A stretch of DNA of 64,000 nt from Alkalihalobacillus sp047302405 (GTDB lineage: Bacteria > Bacillota > Bacilli > Bacillales > Bacillaceae_D), in NCBI RefSeq assembly GCF_047302405.1, contig NZ_CP154853.1, positions 4,650,001 through 4,714,000 of the forward strand. The letters run 5' to 3'. The notes beneath the pieces are model-generated. The model searched no databases. It worked only from the letters and a program-made list of their open reading frames with translations, and was not told the DNA's origin. The position numbers and the translations under genes were made by a program. Positions 1-8,576 of this stretch are shown one piece after another (position 1 is the stretch's first letter; every line of letters starts with the position of its first letter).

Positions 1-116
1 AAAAATCACGCAAATTATGAAAAACAGACCTTGTCCTGTGAAGAATGTGGTATATCTCTTTAGCCTGCTTAATAAACTGTACCAATCACTAACACAGATT
101 TAGGGAGGCGAGTCGT

Positions 117-404
117 GTGCACGATTACATCAAAGAGCGTACTATCAAGATTGGCAGGTATATAGTCGAGTCACGAAAAACGGTTCGAACGATAGCCAAA
201 GAATTCGGGGTCTCGAAAAGTACCGTACACAAGGATTTGACGGAGCGTTTGCCAGAAATCAATCCTGACTTAGCAAACGAAGTGAAGGAAATCCTTGAGT
301 ACCACAAGTCTATTCGCCATTTAAGAGGTGGTGAGGCGACAAAAGTTAAATATAAGAAAACGCAAAACGATTCACAGGAAAAAGTCGTCAAAACTAGACA
401 ATAA
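117..404 (+). CDS. spoIIID: Sporulation transcription factor SpoIIID
   Basis: Small DNA-binding regulator of the mother-cell line during sporulation; in B. subtilis SpoIIID tunes the sigma-E and sigma-K regulons. The 95-residue product begins MHDYIKERTI and contains the helix-turn-helix segment TVRTIAKEFGVSKSTVHKDL (about residues 22-41), followed by the conserved block HKSIRHLRGGEATK near residues 63-76. The start is GTG at 117, preceded at good distance by the ribosome site GGGAGG (103-108); B. subtilis also uses this N-terminus. mbl follows about 110 bases downstream, as in B. subtilis. Length and motifs match the family, so identification is firm. Confidence 0.97.
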   Translation: MHDYIKERTIKIGRYIVESRKTVRTIAKEFGVSKSTVHKDLTERLPEINPDLANEVKEILEYHKSIRHLRGGEATKVKYKKTQNDSQEKVVKTRQ

Positions 405-512
405 TTCTTGAAAAAGCTATCCCTGCCCAAGCCTTTTATGATAAAATTTATTACTAGGTAATTCGTATTTATTTCAAATACGATGTTCGGAAAACAGGGA
501 GGAAAAAGAATC

Positions 513-1517
513 ATGTTTGGTCGAGATATTGGGATTGATTTAGGAACCGCCAATGTACTTATTTATGTAAAAGGAAATGGAATTGTATTAAATGAACCAT
601 CAGTTGTAGCAGTCGAAACAAACACCAAGCGCGTACTTGCTGTAGGAGAAGAAGCATTCCGTATGGTCGGCCGTACACCAGGAAATATTGTTGCTGTTCG
701 TCCAATGAGAGACGGAGTGATTGCCAACTTTGAATTAACAGAATCAATGCTAAAGCACTTTTTAAGCAAAATTAATATGAAAAGTATTTTCTCTAAACCA
801 AGAATTCTGATTTGTTGCCCAACAAACATTACATCCGTTGAGCAAAAGGCCATTCGTGAAGCAGCAGAAAAAAGCGGTGGAAAAAATGTCTACCTAGAAG
901 AAGAACCAAAAGTAGCCGCAATCGGTGCAGGCATGGATATTTTCCAACCAAGCGGTAATATGGTTGTAGATATAGGCGGTGGAACAACGGATGTTGCTGT
1001 TCTTTCCATGGGTGATATCGTCACCGCCTCTTCTATTAAAGTAGCTGGCGATCGCTTTGACTTAGACATCTTGAACTATGTGAAGAAAACATATAAGTTA
1101 TTAATCGGTGAAAGAACCGCTGAAAATATTAAAAAAGAAGTAGCGACAGTATTTCCTGGTGCACGTAATGAAGAAATCGATATTCGCGGACGTGACATGG
1201 TTAGTGGACTTCCGAGAACGATTACGGTGAATTCAGAGGAAATTCAAGAGGCCTTACAAGAATCTGTTTCTTATATTGTACAAGCTTCCAAACAAGTTCT
1301 AGAGCAAACTCCTCCAGAGCTATCAGCAGATATTATCGATCGTGGCGTTATTTTAACTGGTGGTGGAGCATTATTACACGGAATTGACTTGCTTCTTGCT
1401 GACCAGTTAAAAGTACCTGTACTTGTAGCAGAAGAGCCAATGCATTGTGTGGCAAAAGGAACGGGCTTAATTTTAGAAAACCTAGATAAAATGTCCAGTA
1501 AAAAAGTGCAAATATAA
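513..1517 (+). CDS. mbl: MreB-like cell-shape protein Mbl
   Basis: Actin-like cytoskeletal ATPase that directs cylindrical wall synthesis together with MreB. The N-terminal phosphate-1 loop reads GIDLGTANVLIYV, the phosphate-2 loop VVDIGGGTTDVAV lies near residue 160, and the adenosine motif GVILTGGGALL is near residue 285; these are the three actin-fold signatures. I chose ATG 513 (334 residues) over the in-frame ATG at 483 because GGGAGGAAA (498-506) is spaced correctly for 513 and the protein then starts MFGRDIGIDLGT like known Mbl. The position between spoIIID and flhO is the usual Bacillus arrangement and separates it from MreB and MreBH. Confidence 0.96.
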   Translation: MFGRDIGIDLGTANVLIYVKGNGIVLNEPSVVAVETNTKRVLAVGEEAFRMVGRTPGNIVAVRPMRDGVIANFELTESMLKHFLSKINMKSIFSKPRILICCPTNITSVEQKAIREAAEKSGGKNVYLEEEPKVAAIGAGMDIFQPSGNMVVDIGGGTTDVAVLSMGDIVTASSIKVAGDRFDLDILNYVKKTYKLLIGERTAENIKKEVATVFPGARNEEIDIRGRDMVSGLPRTITVNSEEIQEALQESVSYIVQASKQVLEQTPPELSADIIDRGVILTGGGALLHGIDLLLADQLKVPVLVAEEPMHCVAKGTGLILENLDKMSSKKVQI

Positions 1518-1580
1518 TCCGCATTTCTACCGATATAAGTAACAATGACTTTTAAATAGTAGGATAAACGGAGGTAGACG

Positions 1581-2408
1581 ATGCTAAGAGGAATGTACGG
1601 GGCAGCGGCTGGAATGCTTGCCCAACAACAGCGCCAAGAAATGTTAACGAATAATCTGGCAAATGTACAAACACCAGGATATAAAGCCGATCAAGCGACG
1701 ATCCGAGCGTTTCCATCCATGATGCTAGCAGCGATGAATACAAGCTCGGGTCCGATTAATCAAAATAAAGTGATCGGTGAATTAGCCACTGGCGTTTATG
1801 TACAAGAGCATATTCCTAATTTTAAACAAGGTGACTTAAATCAAACCGGAAACACAACTGACCTTGCTCTGTTACAAGGGGTGCTACCTGAAGGGGAAAA
1901 TGGCACACAAGGTGGGTTATTTTTTTCGGTAACAGGTGATGATGGTGCGCTTCGTTATACAAGAAACGGGCAATTTACAGTTGATGGTGAAGGAATGTTG
2001 ACGACATCTAGTGGGCACCGTGTTCTCGGTACAGAGGGACAAGCCCTTGATGTTGGAAACACTTCTTTTTCGGTGAATGAGAACGGAGTCATTCTTTCAA
2101 ATGAGGGAGATATTATCGGACAACTTGGTATCGTCTACGTCGAAAATCCGCTCGACTTGACTCGGGAAGGAAACGGTTTACTTAACTTTTCAGGTGAAGA
2201 GGCAGCTGACTTTCCACAAGCAATTGGGGTTGATGGCATCACATATCAAATTCAACAAGGTTTTGTGGAAAAATCAAATGTCGATCCTACTCAAACCATG
2301 GCAGAAATGATGAGTGCTTACCGAGCTTTTGAAGCAAATCAGCGTGTGTTACAAGCGTATGATCAAAGCTTACAAAAAGCTGTAAACGAAATAGGAAGGC
2401 TCGGATAA
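1581..2408 (+). CDS. flhO: Flagellar hook-basal body protein FlhO
   Basis: Rod/hook family protein (FlgF/FlgG/FlgE superfamily) of the flagellar basal body, exported by the flagellar type III apparatus. The N-terminus MLRGMYGAAAGMLAQQQRQ followed by LTNNLANVQTPGYKA is the flagellar basal-body rod domain. The C-terminus has EKSNVDPTQTMAEMMSAYRAFEANQRVLQAYDQ-type rod helix, here split over the last 45 residues. The 275-residue length is normal. ATG 1581 follows GGAGG (1570-1574). It lies directly after mbl with no clear terminator between, so part of its transcription may come from upstream. Confidence 0.93.
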   Translation: MLRGMYGAAAGMLAQQQRQEMLTNNLANVQTPGYKADQATIRAFPSMMLAAMNTSSGPINQNKVIGELATGVYVQEHIPNFKQGDLNQTGNTTDLALLQGVLPEGENGTQGGLFFSVTGDDGALRYTRNGQFTVDGEGMLTTSSGHRVLGTEGQALDVGNTSFSVNENGVILSNEGDIIGQLGIVYVENPLDLTREGNGLLNFSGEEAADFPQAIGVDGITYQIQQGFVEKSNVDPTQTMAEMMSAYRAFEANQRVLQAYDQSLQKAVNEIGRLG

Positions 2409-2460
2409 TTTTTAACTAAATTAAAAGCATTTATCTTTTCTAAAAAAGGTGGGGTGGAAA

Positions 2461-3297
2461 ATGAATCGATCGATGATAACGGCTAGTGTGACGATGGGCC
2501 AAATTCAAAGTCAGCTAGATACGATTTCTCATAATCTAACAAACAGCCAAACAGTTGGCTTTAAACGTTCTGAAGCAAGCTTTCATGATTTATTATCTCA
2601 ACAGCTGACAAACCAGTCTCGAGGAAATCTTGAGGTGGGTCGTTTGACGCCGATGGGTTTAACAATTGGAGCAGGAGCAAAAATTGGACAAACGGCGTTA
2701 CGACTAGAGCAAGGGGCAATTCAAACGACGGATCGTGAGCTCGACTTTGCTTTAACTAAACCGAATCACTTTTTCCGAGTGGAAGCGGCTGATGGGACAG
2801 TTGAACGTTTAACGCGGGCGGGGAATTTCTATTTAACAGCAAATGCCGCAAATCCGGAACAGCTAACTTTGGTGAGCGCGAGCGGTGATTTTTTACTTGA
2901 TAATCAAGGAGAGCGAATCATCATTCCTGAAGATTTTGCTTCCTTTCAATTGCATAATAATGGACAATTACTTGTTACATTAGCAGACGGGAGTGTCGAA
3001 GAAGTGGCGAACCTCGGGATTCGTCAAGTCCATAATGCTCAAGTACTAGTGCCGGTTGGTGAAAATCAATTTGAACTTGCCGATTTGGCAACATTAGGTT
3101 ATGCTGAAGCAGATGTAATTGAAGATGTAAACGCAAATGAAATCGCCCTTATGCAAAAGGCACTAGAAGGCTCTAATGTGGATATGGCAAAGGAAATGAG
3201 CGACTTAATGATTGCTCAAAGACATTACCAATTTAATTCCACAGCCATTTCAATGGCAGACCAAATGGCTGGTTTAGTGAACGGCATTCGAGGATAG
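2461..3297 (+). CDS. flhP: Flagellar hook-basal body protein FlhP
   Basis: Second rod/hook-type flagellar protein, paralogous to FlhO. It shows the N-terminal basal-body rod motif (QSQLDTISHNLTNSQTVGFK, residues about 13-32) and the C-terminal helix ending ALEGSNVDMAKEMSDLMIAQ plus RHYQFNSTAISMADQMAG. I use ATG 2461 (278 residues), not the upstream in-frame GTG 2449, because the AAAGGTGGGG ribosome site overlaps the latter and the protein then starts MNRSMITAS. It follows flhO by about 50 bases and is probably cotranscribed. Confidence 0.93.
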   Translation: MNRSMITASVTMGQIQSQLDTISHNLTNSQTVGFKRSEASFHDLLSQQLTNQSRGNLEVGRLTPMGLTIGAGAKIGQTALRLEQGAIQTTDRELDFALTKPNHFFRVEAADGTVERLTRAGNFYLTANAANPEQLTLVSASGDFLLDNQGERIIIPEDFASFQLHNNGQLLVTLADGSVEEVANLGIRQVHNAQVLVPVGENQFELADLATLGYAEADVIEDVNANEIALMQKALEGSNVDMAKEMSDLMIAQRHYQFNSTAISMADQMAGLVNGIRG

Positions 3298-3334
3298 TCC
3301 ATTTAGAATCTGATTAGTTATCGAGGAGAAGCCA

Positions 3335-3694
3335 ATGAGTGAAAAAGACCATAAACCGATGGAAACCGACACAACTTCAAAGGAAGAATCAATCGAACAA
3401 GTTGATTCCAAACAAGAAGAGCTAACGGAAGGGACTCCAGCGGCAAAAGCAGAATCAACAAATGATGAGAAACAAGCGAGAGAGACGCGTTTTGGCCGTC
3501 CGAAAGTCAAAAAGGGAAGAATTCGTCTAATCCCGATTTGGCTAAGGATACCTATCGTGCTTGCCCTTATCGGAGGCTGCTTAATACTCGGCTTAATGTT
3601 CGGTTACGGTACAATCGGCGGTCAAGAACCAACCGACGCCCTCAAACCCGAAACATGGTACCATATCCTAGACCTAATCAGAGGAAACGAATAA
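3335..3694 (+). CDS. EpuA-family membrane protein (annotated elsewhere as 'DNA-directed RNA polymerase subunit beta')
   Basis: A 119-residue protein with a charged, Glu/Lys-rich, apparently disordered N-terminal half. A basic patch (GRPKVKKGRIRLIP) precedes a single transmembrane helix (about residues 71-94), and a short tail contains the family-typical ending LKPETWYHILDLIRG. This is the EpuA family, misleadingly named after RNA polymerase in databases; nothing here suggests a polymerase subunit. It starts at ATG 3335 after GAGGAG and closes the flh block. A hairpin with a T-run follows at 3774-3807. Biochemical function is unknown to me. Confidence 0.8.
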   Translation: MSEKDHKPMETDTTSKEESIEQVDSKQEELTEGTPAAKAESTNDEKQARETRFGRPKVKKGRIRLIPIWLRIPIVLALIGGCLILGLMFGYGTIGGQEPTDALKPETWYHILDLIRGNE

Positions 3695-3773
3695 AAGCAA
3701 ACGAGTGAACCAAGCTCAATAGTGCGATAGTAGTTAAAATTTCGCATTTGATAGCTGTATAATAATAAATGAG

Positions 3774-3807
3774 AACCACGTAGCCAATAGAAGCCACGCG
3801 GTTTTTT
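3774..3807 (+). terminator. Probable intrinsic terminator of the mbl-flh-epuA block
   Basis: Imperfect inverted repeat (AACCACGTAGCC against AGCCACGCGGTT, with mismatches) directly followed by six T. It lies 80 bases after the epuA stop and just before the tandem-repeat array. Confidence 0.5.
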
Positions 3808-3830
3808 GCTGTGGAGAGGAGGGGAGGGGG

Positions 3831-4708
3831 CAATGAAGCCGAAAGCCGATGAATAAAAGGGTCAAAGGGAATCAAAGAGCGTGAATGAAGCCGAAAGCGA
3901 GTTGCCAAAAGCCGGAAAGGGAATCAAAGAGCGTCAATGAATCCGAAAGCTAGTTGCCAAGAGCCGGAAAGGGAATCAAAGAGCGTCAATGAATCTGAAA
4001 GCCGTTGAATAAAAGCCGCAAAAGGAATCATAGGAGGTCAATGAAGTCGAAAGCGATTGAATAAGAGCTGCAAAGGGAATCAAAGGCCATCAATGAAGCC
4101 CAAAGCGAGCGAATAAAAGCGTCAAAGGGAATCAAAGGAGGTCAATGAAGTCGAAAGCCACTGAATAAGAGCCACAAAAGGAATCAAAGAGCCTCAATGA
4201 GTCCAAAAGCGAGTTGCCAAAAGCCACAAAGGGAATCAAAGGCCATCAATGAAGCCCAAAGCCACTGAATAAGAGCCACAAAAGGAATCAAAGAGCCTCA
4301 ATGAGTCCAAAAGCGAGTTGCCAAGAGCCACAAAGGGAATCAAAGGCCATCAATGAAGCCCAAAGCCACTGAATAAAAGCCGCAAAAGGAATCAAAGAGC
4401 CTCAATGAGTCCAAAAGCGAGTTGCCAAAAGCCACAAAGGGAATCAAAGGCCGTCAATGAAGCCGAAAGCGAGCGAATAAAATCCAGTAAGGGAATCAAA
4501 GGCCATCAATGAAGCCGAAAGCCACTGAACAAGAGCCACAAAGGGAATCAAAGGCCGTCAATGAAGCCCAAAGCCACTGAATAAAAGCCACAAAAGGAAT
4601 CAAAGAGCCGCAATGAATCCCAAAGCCAGTAAATAAAAGCCACAAAGGGAATCAAAGGCCATCAATGAAGCCCAAGCCAGCGAATAAAATCCAGTAAGGA
4701 AATCAAAA
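3831..4708. repeat. Tandem array of about 17 copies of a 52-bp non-coding repeat
   Basis: The motif (G/A)GGAATCAAAG recurs at 3867, 3919, 3971, 4023, 4075, 4127, 4179, 4231, 4283, 4335, 4387, 4439, 4491, 4543, 4595 and 4647, exactly 52 bases apart each time. A partial copy lies before the first, and a last copy near 4697 has lost bases. Inside each unit the blocks CAATGAAG, CCAAAGC or CGAAAGC, and GAATAAAAGCC or GTTGCCAAAAGCC alternate, so at least two unit subtypes are intermixed. 52 is not a multiple of three, and stops occur in every unit, so it does not encode a repeat protein. The plus strand is strongly purine-rich and T-poor. Copies differ at several positions, which points to old duplications or gene conversion. 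Confidence 0.95.
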
Positions 4709-4784
4709 CCGCCGCCCCTATAAATCCTCCGCCAAACTTCCAATCCTCACTTACCTCCCCACAAATTCCCCCGTTCCAAATATA

Positions 4785-4793
4785 TGATATAAT
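4785..4793 (+). promoter_or_regulatory. Candidate extended -10 promoter of fabZ
   Basis: TGATATAAT gives a perfect -10 hexamer with an upstream TG, the extended -10 pattern, about 32 bases before the fabZ start. No convincing -35 hexamer is seen 17 bases upstream. Confidence 0.45.
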
Positions 4794-4824
4794 ATTAAAA
4801 AAGAAAAAGGGAAGGATGAAGAAC

Positions 4825-5247
4825 ATGATTGGAATTGATGAAATTAAATCAATTATCCCACACCGCTATCCATTTTTACTTATTGATAAAGTGATTGAGT
4901 GTGAAGTGGGTAAAAGTGCGGTTGGAATTAAAAATGTAACAGCAAATGAGGAATTTTTTAACGGACATTTTCCTGAATATCCTGTGATGCCTGGTGTTTT
5001 AATTGTGGAAGCACTAGCTCAAACATGTGCGGTTGCGATGCTTCAAAAAGAAGAGAACCAAGGAAAGCTTGGATTATTTGCTAAAATTGAAAATTGCCGA
5101 TTTAAAAGCCCAGTGCGACCTGGTGATCAGCTTCGTTTGGAAGTAGAAATCACGAGAATGAAGGGGCCAGTTGCAAAAGCTAAAGGCGTTGCTACAGTAG
5201 ATGGGGAAGTTGCTGCAGAAGCAGAGATGACGTTTGCGTTAAAATAA
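4825..5247 (+). CDS. fabZ: 3-hydroxyacyl-[ACP] dehydratase FabZ
   Basis: Hot-dog fold dehydratase of type II fatty acid synthesis that removes water from 3-hydroxyacyl-ACP. Conserved segments are IIPHRYPFLLIDKV at the N-terminus, the active-site HFPEYPVMPGVLIVEALAQ with catalytic His (NGHFP) and Glu (LIVEALAQ), and CRFKSPVRPGDQL. The in-frame ATG at 4816 overlaps the ribosome site AAGGGAAGG, so I prefer ATG 4825, giving 140 residues starting MIGIDEIKSIIPHR. It sits at the end of the mbl-flh block as in B. subtilis (ywpB), separated by the repeat array, and has its own promoter candidate and terminator. Confidence 0.95.
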   Translation: MIGIDEIKSIIPHRYPFLLIDKVIECEVGKSAVGIKNVTANEEFFNGHFPEYPVMPGVLIVEALAQTCAVAMLQKEENQGKLGLFAKIENCRFKSPVRPGDQLRLEVEITRMKGPVAKAKGVATVDGEVAAEAEMTFALK

Positions 5248-5329
5248 ACTCATTTTCTTGTTCTATACATAAGCAAAGTGTTTTAACACGTTTTTCCGTT
5301 CAGTTAAACTTAAGTAAGTGATGTAATAG

Positions 5330-5373
5330 AAACGAGAATTCCCAGGTGTTGACCTTGGGTTTCTCGTTTTTTT
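5330..5373 (+). terminator. Intrinsic terminator after fabZ
   Basis: Inverted repeat AACGAGAA..CCCAGG / CCTTGGG..TTCTCGTT followed by a run of seven T. Confidence 0.85.
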
Positions 5374-5636
5374 GTTTTATATCAATTAACGACAATTACT
5401 GCCTTGAACCCAATAAGGCCATAGTTTAAACCTCTCAATTCTATAACTTCTTTCAAGTTTTTATGTGAGAGTTTGTGACAAGATGTGGAGTTGGTATTAC
5501 ATTGCCAAAAAAATACGCAACTCATAGACGCTGAGAATTATCCTTGTTAAGATACAGTCAGGCTAACAGAGAGGCAACAATTATTAGGTTAGTCAATCTT
5601 AAAAATTAGTTTCACTTACTATTGGAGGTAAATAAA

Positions 5637-5948
5637 ATGAAAAAATATTTATTAACATCAGCAGCAGCGGTAGTGTCTTTAGGTCTTTTAGCAGCTTGTG
5701 GAGATGGAACAGAAGATCCAATCAACGATCCGGGGATGGAAGATCCTTCAGTTGAAGATCCAGCATTAGAAGATGATGGTGTAGAAGGCGGCGTAGAAGA
5801 AGATGGCCTAGGTGAAGATGGTATCGAAGAAGATGGATTTGGAGAGGACGACTTTGAAGAGGGTGGCTTAGGTGATGATGACCTAGGTGAAGAAGGCGAA
5901 TTTGGCGAAGGCTTTGAAGACGAGACTGAAACTGAAGATGTAGAATAA
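5637..5948 (+). CDS. Small acidic lipoprotein of unknown function
   Basis: The 103-residue product starts MKKYLLTSAAAVVSLGLLAAC. This is a signal peptide with the lipobox LAAC, so the mature protein should be lipid-anchored outside the membrane. The remainder is low complexity, built from Asp, Glu and Gly (EDGIEEDGFGEDDFEEG and similar), with no basic residues after the signal and no recognisable domain. ATG 5637 follows GGAGG (5624-5628); the upstream in-frame codon at 5622 is not used. Very acidic surface proteins are common in alkaliphiles, but the role here is unknown. Similar Asp/Glu/Gly-rich lipoproteins are widespread in Bacillaceae. Confidence 0.8.
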   Translation: MKKYLLTSAAAVVSLGLLAACGDGTEDPINDPGMEDPSVEDPALEDDGVEGGVEEDGLGEDGIEEDGFGEDDFEEGGLGDDDLGEEGEFGEGFEDETETEDVE

Positions 5949-5961
5949 TAGATAGTTTGAT

Positions 5962-5994
5962 AAAGACCCTGCGAAATGTAGGGTCTTTATTTTA
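5962..5994 (+). terminator. Intrinsic terminator after the acidic lipoprotein gene
   Basis: Perfect stem AAAGACCCT / AGGGTCTTT with a 7-8-base loop and a T-rich tail. Confidence 0.88.
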
Positions 5995-6511
5995 TGTGGA
6001 GAAAGGTTCATATCCATAGTGATTAGCCCCTCCACTGAAAATCGTTATATGTCGAATAGGTCGGGAATATAATCGGTGAAATAACACTATTTTTCGGGAA
6101 ATAATTTTGATTTATGACAGGATGAAATCATTTATTTCTTCAAATGACAAGGGAATGTGACTAATTTTCATTTCGCTTGCTAGAAAATCAATCTACAAAA
6201 TAAGAAACATCGCGAATTTTAGTCGAAGAATGTTATGTTATACAAGTTTTTATTAGTCTGATTGGACACAATCTTCCCTTTTACAAAAAACATTGACTTT
6301 CCTAATGAAAAGGGGAGAACCATAAAAAAATAAGCTCCGCCCACGCAAGTCACATCAGAAATTCCCCAATTCGCTCCACCTCTCCAAACAACCGTGACCA
6401 GACAATATATAATCCAAGCTGAAGTGGTCTTTTTTGTGGCGTTTGTTAGACATTTTCTGTTATTCGTAATGGAATATTGGCAATTTGTGAGCTTCATTAC
6501 GTATAGTTTTT

Positions 6512-6669
6512 ATTCGCACCGAAATTTCGACAATATGAGACTAGTAATACACACCGTAATTTGCCACAGCACAGATTTTCATTACATATCCGCCTGAATT
6601 CGCACTGTAATTACGGCAAAATGAGATTTACCTTACTAATTACCAGTAATCCGCACCGTAATTTCAAAA
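6512..6669. repeat. Degenerate short repeats (CGCACCGTAATT) in a gene-free stretch
   Basis: The 6000-6750 stretch has no ORF I trust. Within it, ATTCGCACCGAAATT.. (6512) resembles ATTCGCACTGTAATT.. (about 6597), both ending CAA-ATGAGA with few mismatches. AGTAATACACACCGTAATTT (about 6543) resembles AGTAATCCGCACCGTAATTT (about 6649). Two diverged copies of a unit of roughly 85-105 bp are the simplest reading. Confidence 0.45.
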
Positions 6670-6761
6670 ATTCAGCTTTTTTATTACTAGAGTGTGTTCA
6701 AAAAGTGTCTTATTTAACAAATCGTATTTCAGAAATTAAGTAGAACCATTATCAACCTCGT

Positions 6762-6943
6762 GAATTGGAAACAAATAATGGTCGAATTCATATTAAGACA
6801 GAAAAAGAACCAACAAATGCGACAATTGATGTAAAGGTAGATAACGGTCGCATTGATGTCATTGGTCAATCGACAAATGGCGATGTGTGCATTTAATCAA
6901 GATCGAAACAGATAACGGCAATGTCATTGTAGAGAAAAAATAG
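6762..6943 (+). pseudogene. C-terminal remnant of a DUF4097-like beta-repeat protein
   Basis: Conceptual translation gives ELETNNGRIHIKTEKEP.., then NATIDVKVDNGRIDVIGQ, a stop after GDVCI, and IKIETDNGNVIVEKK before the final stop. The alternating beta pattern with 'DNGxI' turns is typical of DUF4097/YvlB-type beta-strand repeat proteins, where the protein ends in just this way. There is no start codon, no ribosome site and an internal stop, so I read it as a decayed gene end. Family assignment is from pattern recognition only. Confidence 0.5.
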
Positions 6944-6968
6944 CCTATTTCCTTCATCATTTAGCGCC

Positions 6969-7008
6969 AAAGAACCTTGCCCTATTTTAAAGAGGCAAGG
7001 TTCTTTTC
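6969..7008. terminator. Hairpin downstream of the 7.0-8.3 kb regulator
   Basis: AAGAACCTTGCC / GGCAAGGTTCTT form a 12-bp stem around an AT-rich loop immediately after the stop of the minus-strand regulator. T-runs are short on both strands (TTCTTT minus, TTCTTTT plus), so it could act in either direction. Confidence 0.6.
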
Positions 7009-7009
7009 G

Positions 7010-8302
7010 CTAGATAAAAGTTAAATGATACACTTTTCGTGGTCGCCCTCTAAGTTTTTCTTGCTTGTTAGATGCCACTTTAACGGCGGCACCGGCTTCT
7101 AGTTTTTTTAATATACGATTGGCACTTCGCGTTGTGATGCCGAGATGAAGGGAGAGATCATCGGAAGTAAGTTCATGCCTTTTTGTTTTTGCTGGAATAG
7201 TCGAGATTTTTTGTAAATGCAAAATGGAAACCCCTGTTTTTTCACTCCACGCTTCCAAACCTTGGAGTGAAAGTGGAATGTGCTGGACTTCCTCGTGCTT
7301 GTCTAGCGGTCCAATCAATTCATGTTCCGTTAAGACATAAGGACTCCCTTGCTGCTTTTGTTGCCGATTGGCTGTTTCTGCATTGGTTCTGGCTTCGTGA
7401 AGCGTTTTACCTGCCCCCCAACCAAGCTGAAAAGAAATCGTAGGAGCTTGCTGTTGTAAATAAGAAGACAAAGCGCAAATTTGAAATTGATTCGTAATTC
7501 GTTCCAGATCTCCATAAGATGTAATAAGTTCAAAATTGGTCTGGTTATCATGGATCAGGATCGCTTCCCCTTCTTTCTCTGTGTAGGAAAGAAGAGCATG
7601 ATGAAGTGTCAGTTTTGCGATCTCAAATTTTGCTTGATGGCTGTGAGCTTTAAAAGTTAAGTGGCCAATGGCAATTTGTTTATCCATTAAGTTTTGTGTT
7701 TCAAGTTGTTGAATTAAATCTAATACTTGTTCATGAATGGAGCTTTTGGATGGACCAAAGAAAATCGTTGGGATCCCGAGAGCTCTTAAAGTGTCCACAA
7801 CATTGCTCATTCTGGTGATCGATAAATTGGCTCCATTTTGGTGTGCTTTTATATGGAAATCGATTAACGTTTCATAAAAGTTGTCAAGCAGACTATCGAA
7901 AATTGCATCACTGTAATAAATGGGAAATTGATTTTCTGGCACGACTGATCGTAGCGACATATAGTTGTTGAAGCCACTTAAAAAGTCAATAACTGTGCGA
8001 CTCATGTCAAAGTTGGGCTTGAGTGAACAAGAAAGCAACTCTTTATAGAAATCAACTTCTGTTAAATCTACATGAACAGTCGGTTGAGTTAGTGTTTCGA
8101 CGGTTCTTTGTAAATAAAGTTGTGGAATATGACCTCCGAATACCCATCCATCAACTTGATGTTGATTGGTCAGGTAAAGCTCTTTCGATTCATTGAGTTT
8201 GTTATAGGTGTAATAATGAAAGGTTGCATTTGTGTCGAGATCTAACAGCGCTTTTTCAATATAAGGTTTCGTATGTATCGCTGTAAGGATTCCAATCTTC
8301 AT
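7010..8302 (-). CDS. Probable transcriptional regulator with C-terminal winged helix, divergent to the abg-type operon
   Basis: A 430-residue soluble protein. The last 70 residues (ELTSDDLSLHLGITTRSANR, ILKKLEAGAAVKV, RGRPRKVYHL) look like a winged helix-turn-helix DNA-binding domain with an RGRPRK basic wing. The N-terminal 130 residues resemble an alpha/beta sensing domain, and the middle (about 160-330) has the spacing of a degenerate GGDEF-like module. I do not recognise a named family. It is transcribed away from the M20/AbgT operon across a 270-bp gap, the usual layout for a local regulator, so control of aminobenzoyl-glutamate-type uptake or hydrolysis is a reasonable inference. Confidence 0.6.
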   Translation of the reverse strand: MKIGILTAIHTKPYIEKALLDLDTNATFHYYTYNKLNESKELYLTNQHQVDGWVFGGHIPQLYLQRTVETLTQPTVHVDLTEVDFYKELLSCSLKPNFDMSRTVIDFLSGFNNYMSLRSVVPENQFPIYYSDAIFDSLLDNFYETLIDFHIKAHQNGANLSITRMSNVVDTLRALGIPTIFFGPSKSSIHEQVLDLIQQLETQNLMDKQIAIGHLTFKAHSHQAKFEIAKLTLHHALLSYTEKEGEAILIHDNQTNFELITSYGDLERITNQFQICALSSYLQQQAPTISFQLGWGAGKTLHEARTNAETANRQQKQQGSPYVLTEHELIGPLDKHEEVQHIPLSLQGLEAWSEKTGVSILHLQKISTIPAKTKRHELTSDDLSLHLGITTRSANRILKKLEAGAAVKVASNKQEKLRGRPRKVYHLTFI

Positions 8303-8576
8303 TATCTTTCTTCCTCCATTTAATCTATCTTTGTATTAGTTTACCAGAATCTCAAAGATAACAATAGCATAATTGTTGGTTAATAAGCCTTTGTGTATAG
8401 CGGTGATTTTATCGTTTTCTAGAATAGGATAAGATGAATTTTCATATTATTCACACTCGAAAAATAGATAATATTTCTAATCTTAAGAAAAATGTTGTAT
8501 TTTCGCTCAGCATGTAATAAAGTTAGAAAAAAATATGTCCTTAATATATCTTTAAATAATGGAGGGATTCGTTTTT

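Noticed and set aside
125..553. 142-codon minus-strand ORF over spoIIID and the mbl start
   Set aside because: It lies antisense to two certain genes and lacks a ribosome site.
3831..4708. CRISPR array
   Set aside because: Regular period, but there are no unique spacers: the whole 52-bp unit repeats with scattered substitutions. No cas genes are nearby.
6219..6497. 92-codon minus-strand ORF in the 6-7 kb gap
   Set aside because: No ribosome site, odd composition, no recognisable motif, and it overlaps a repeat-like, decaying stretch.
6690..6712. Insertion-sequence end (GAGTGTGTTCAAAAAGTGTC)
   Set aside because: It resembles IS ends seen in Bacillus, but no matching second end or transposase remnant is nearby.
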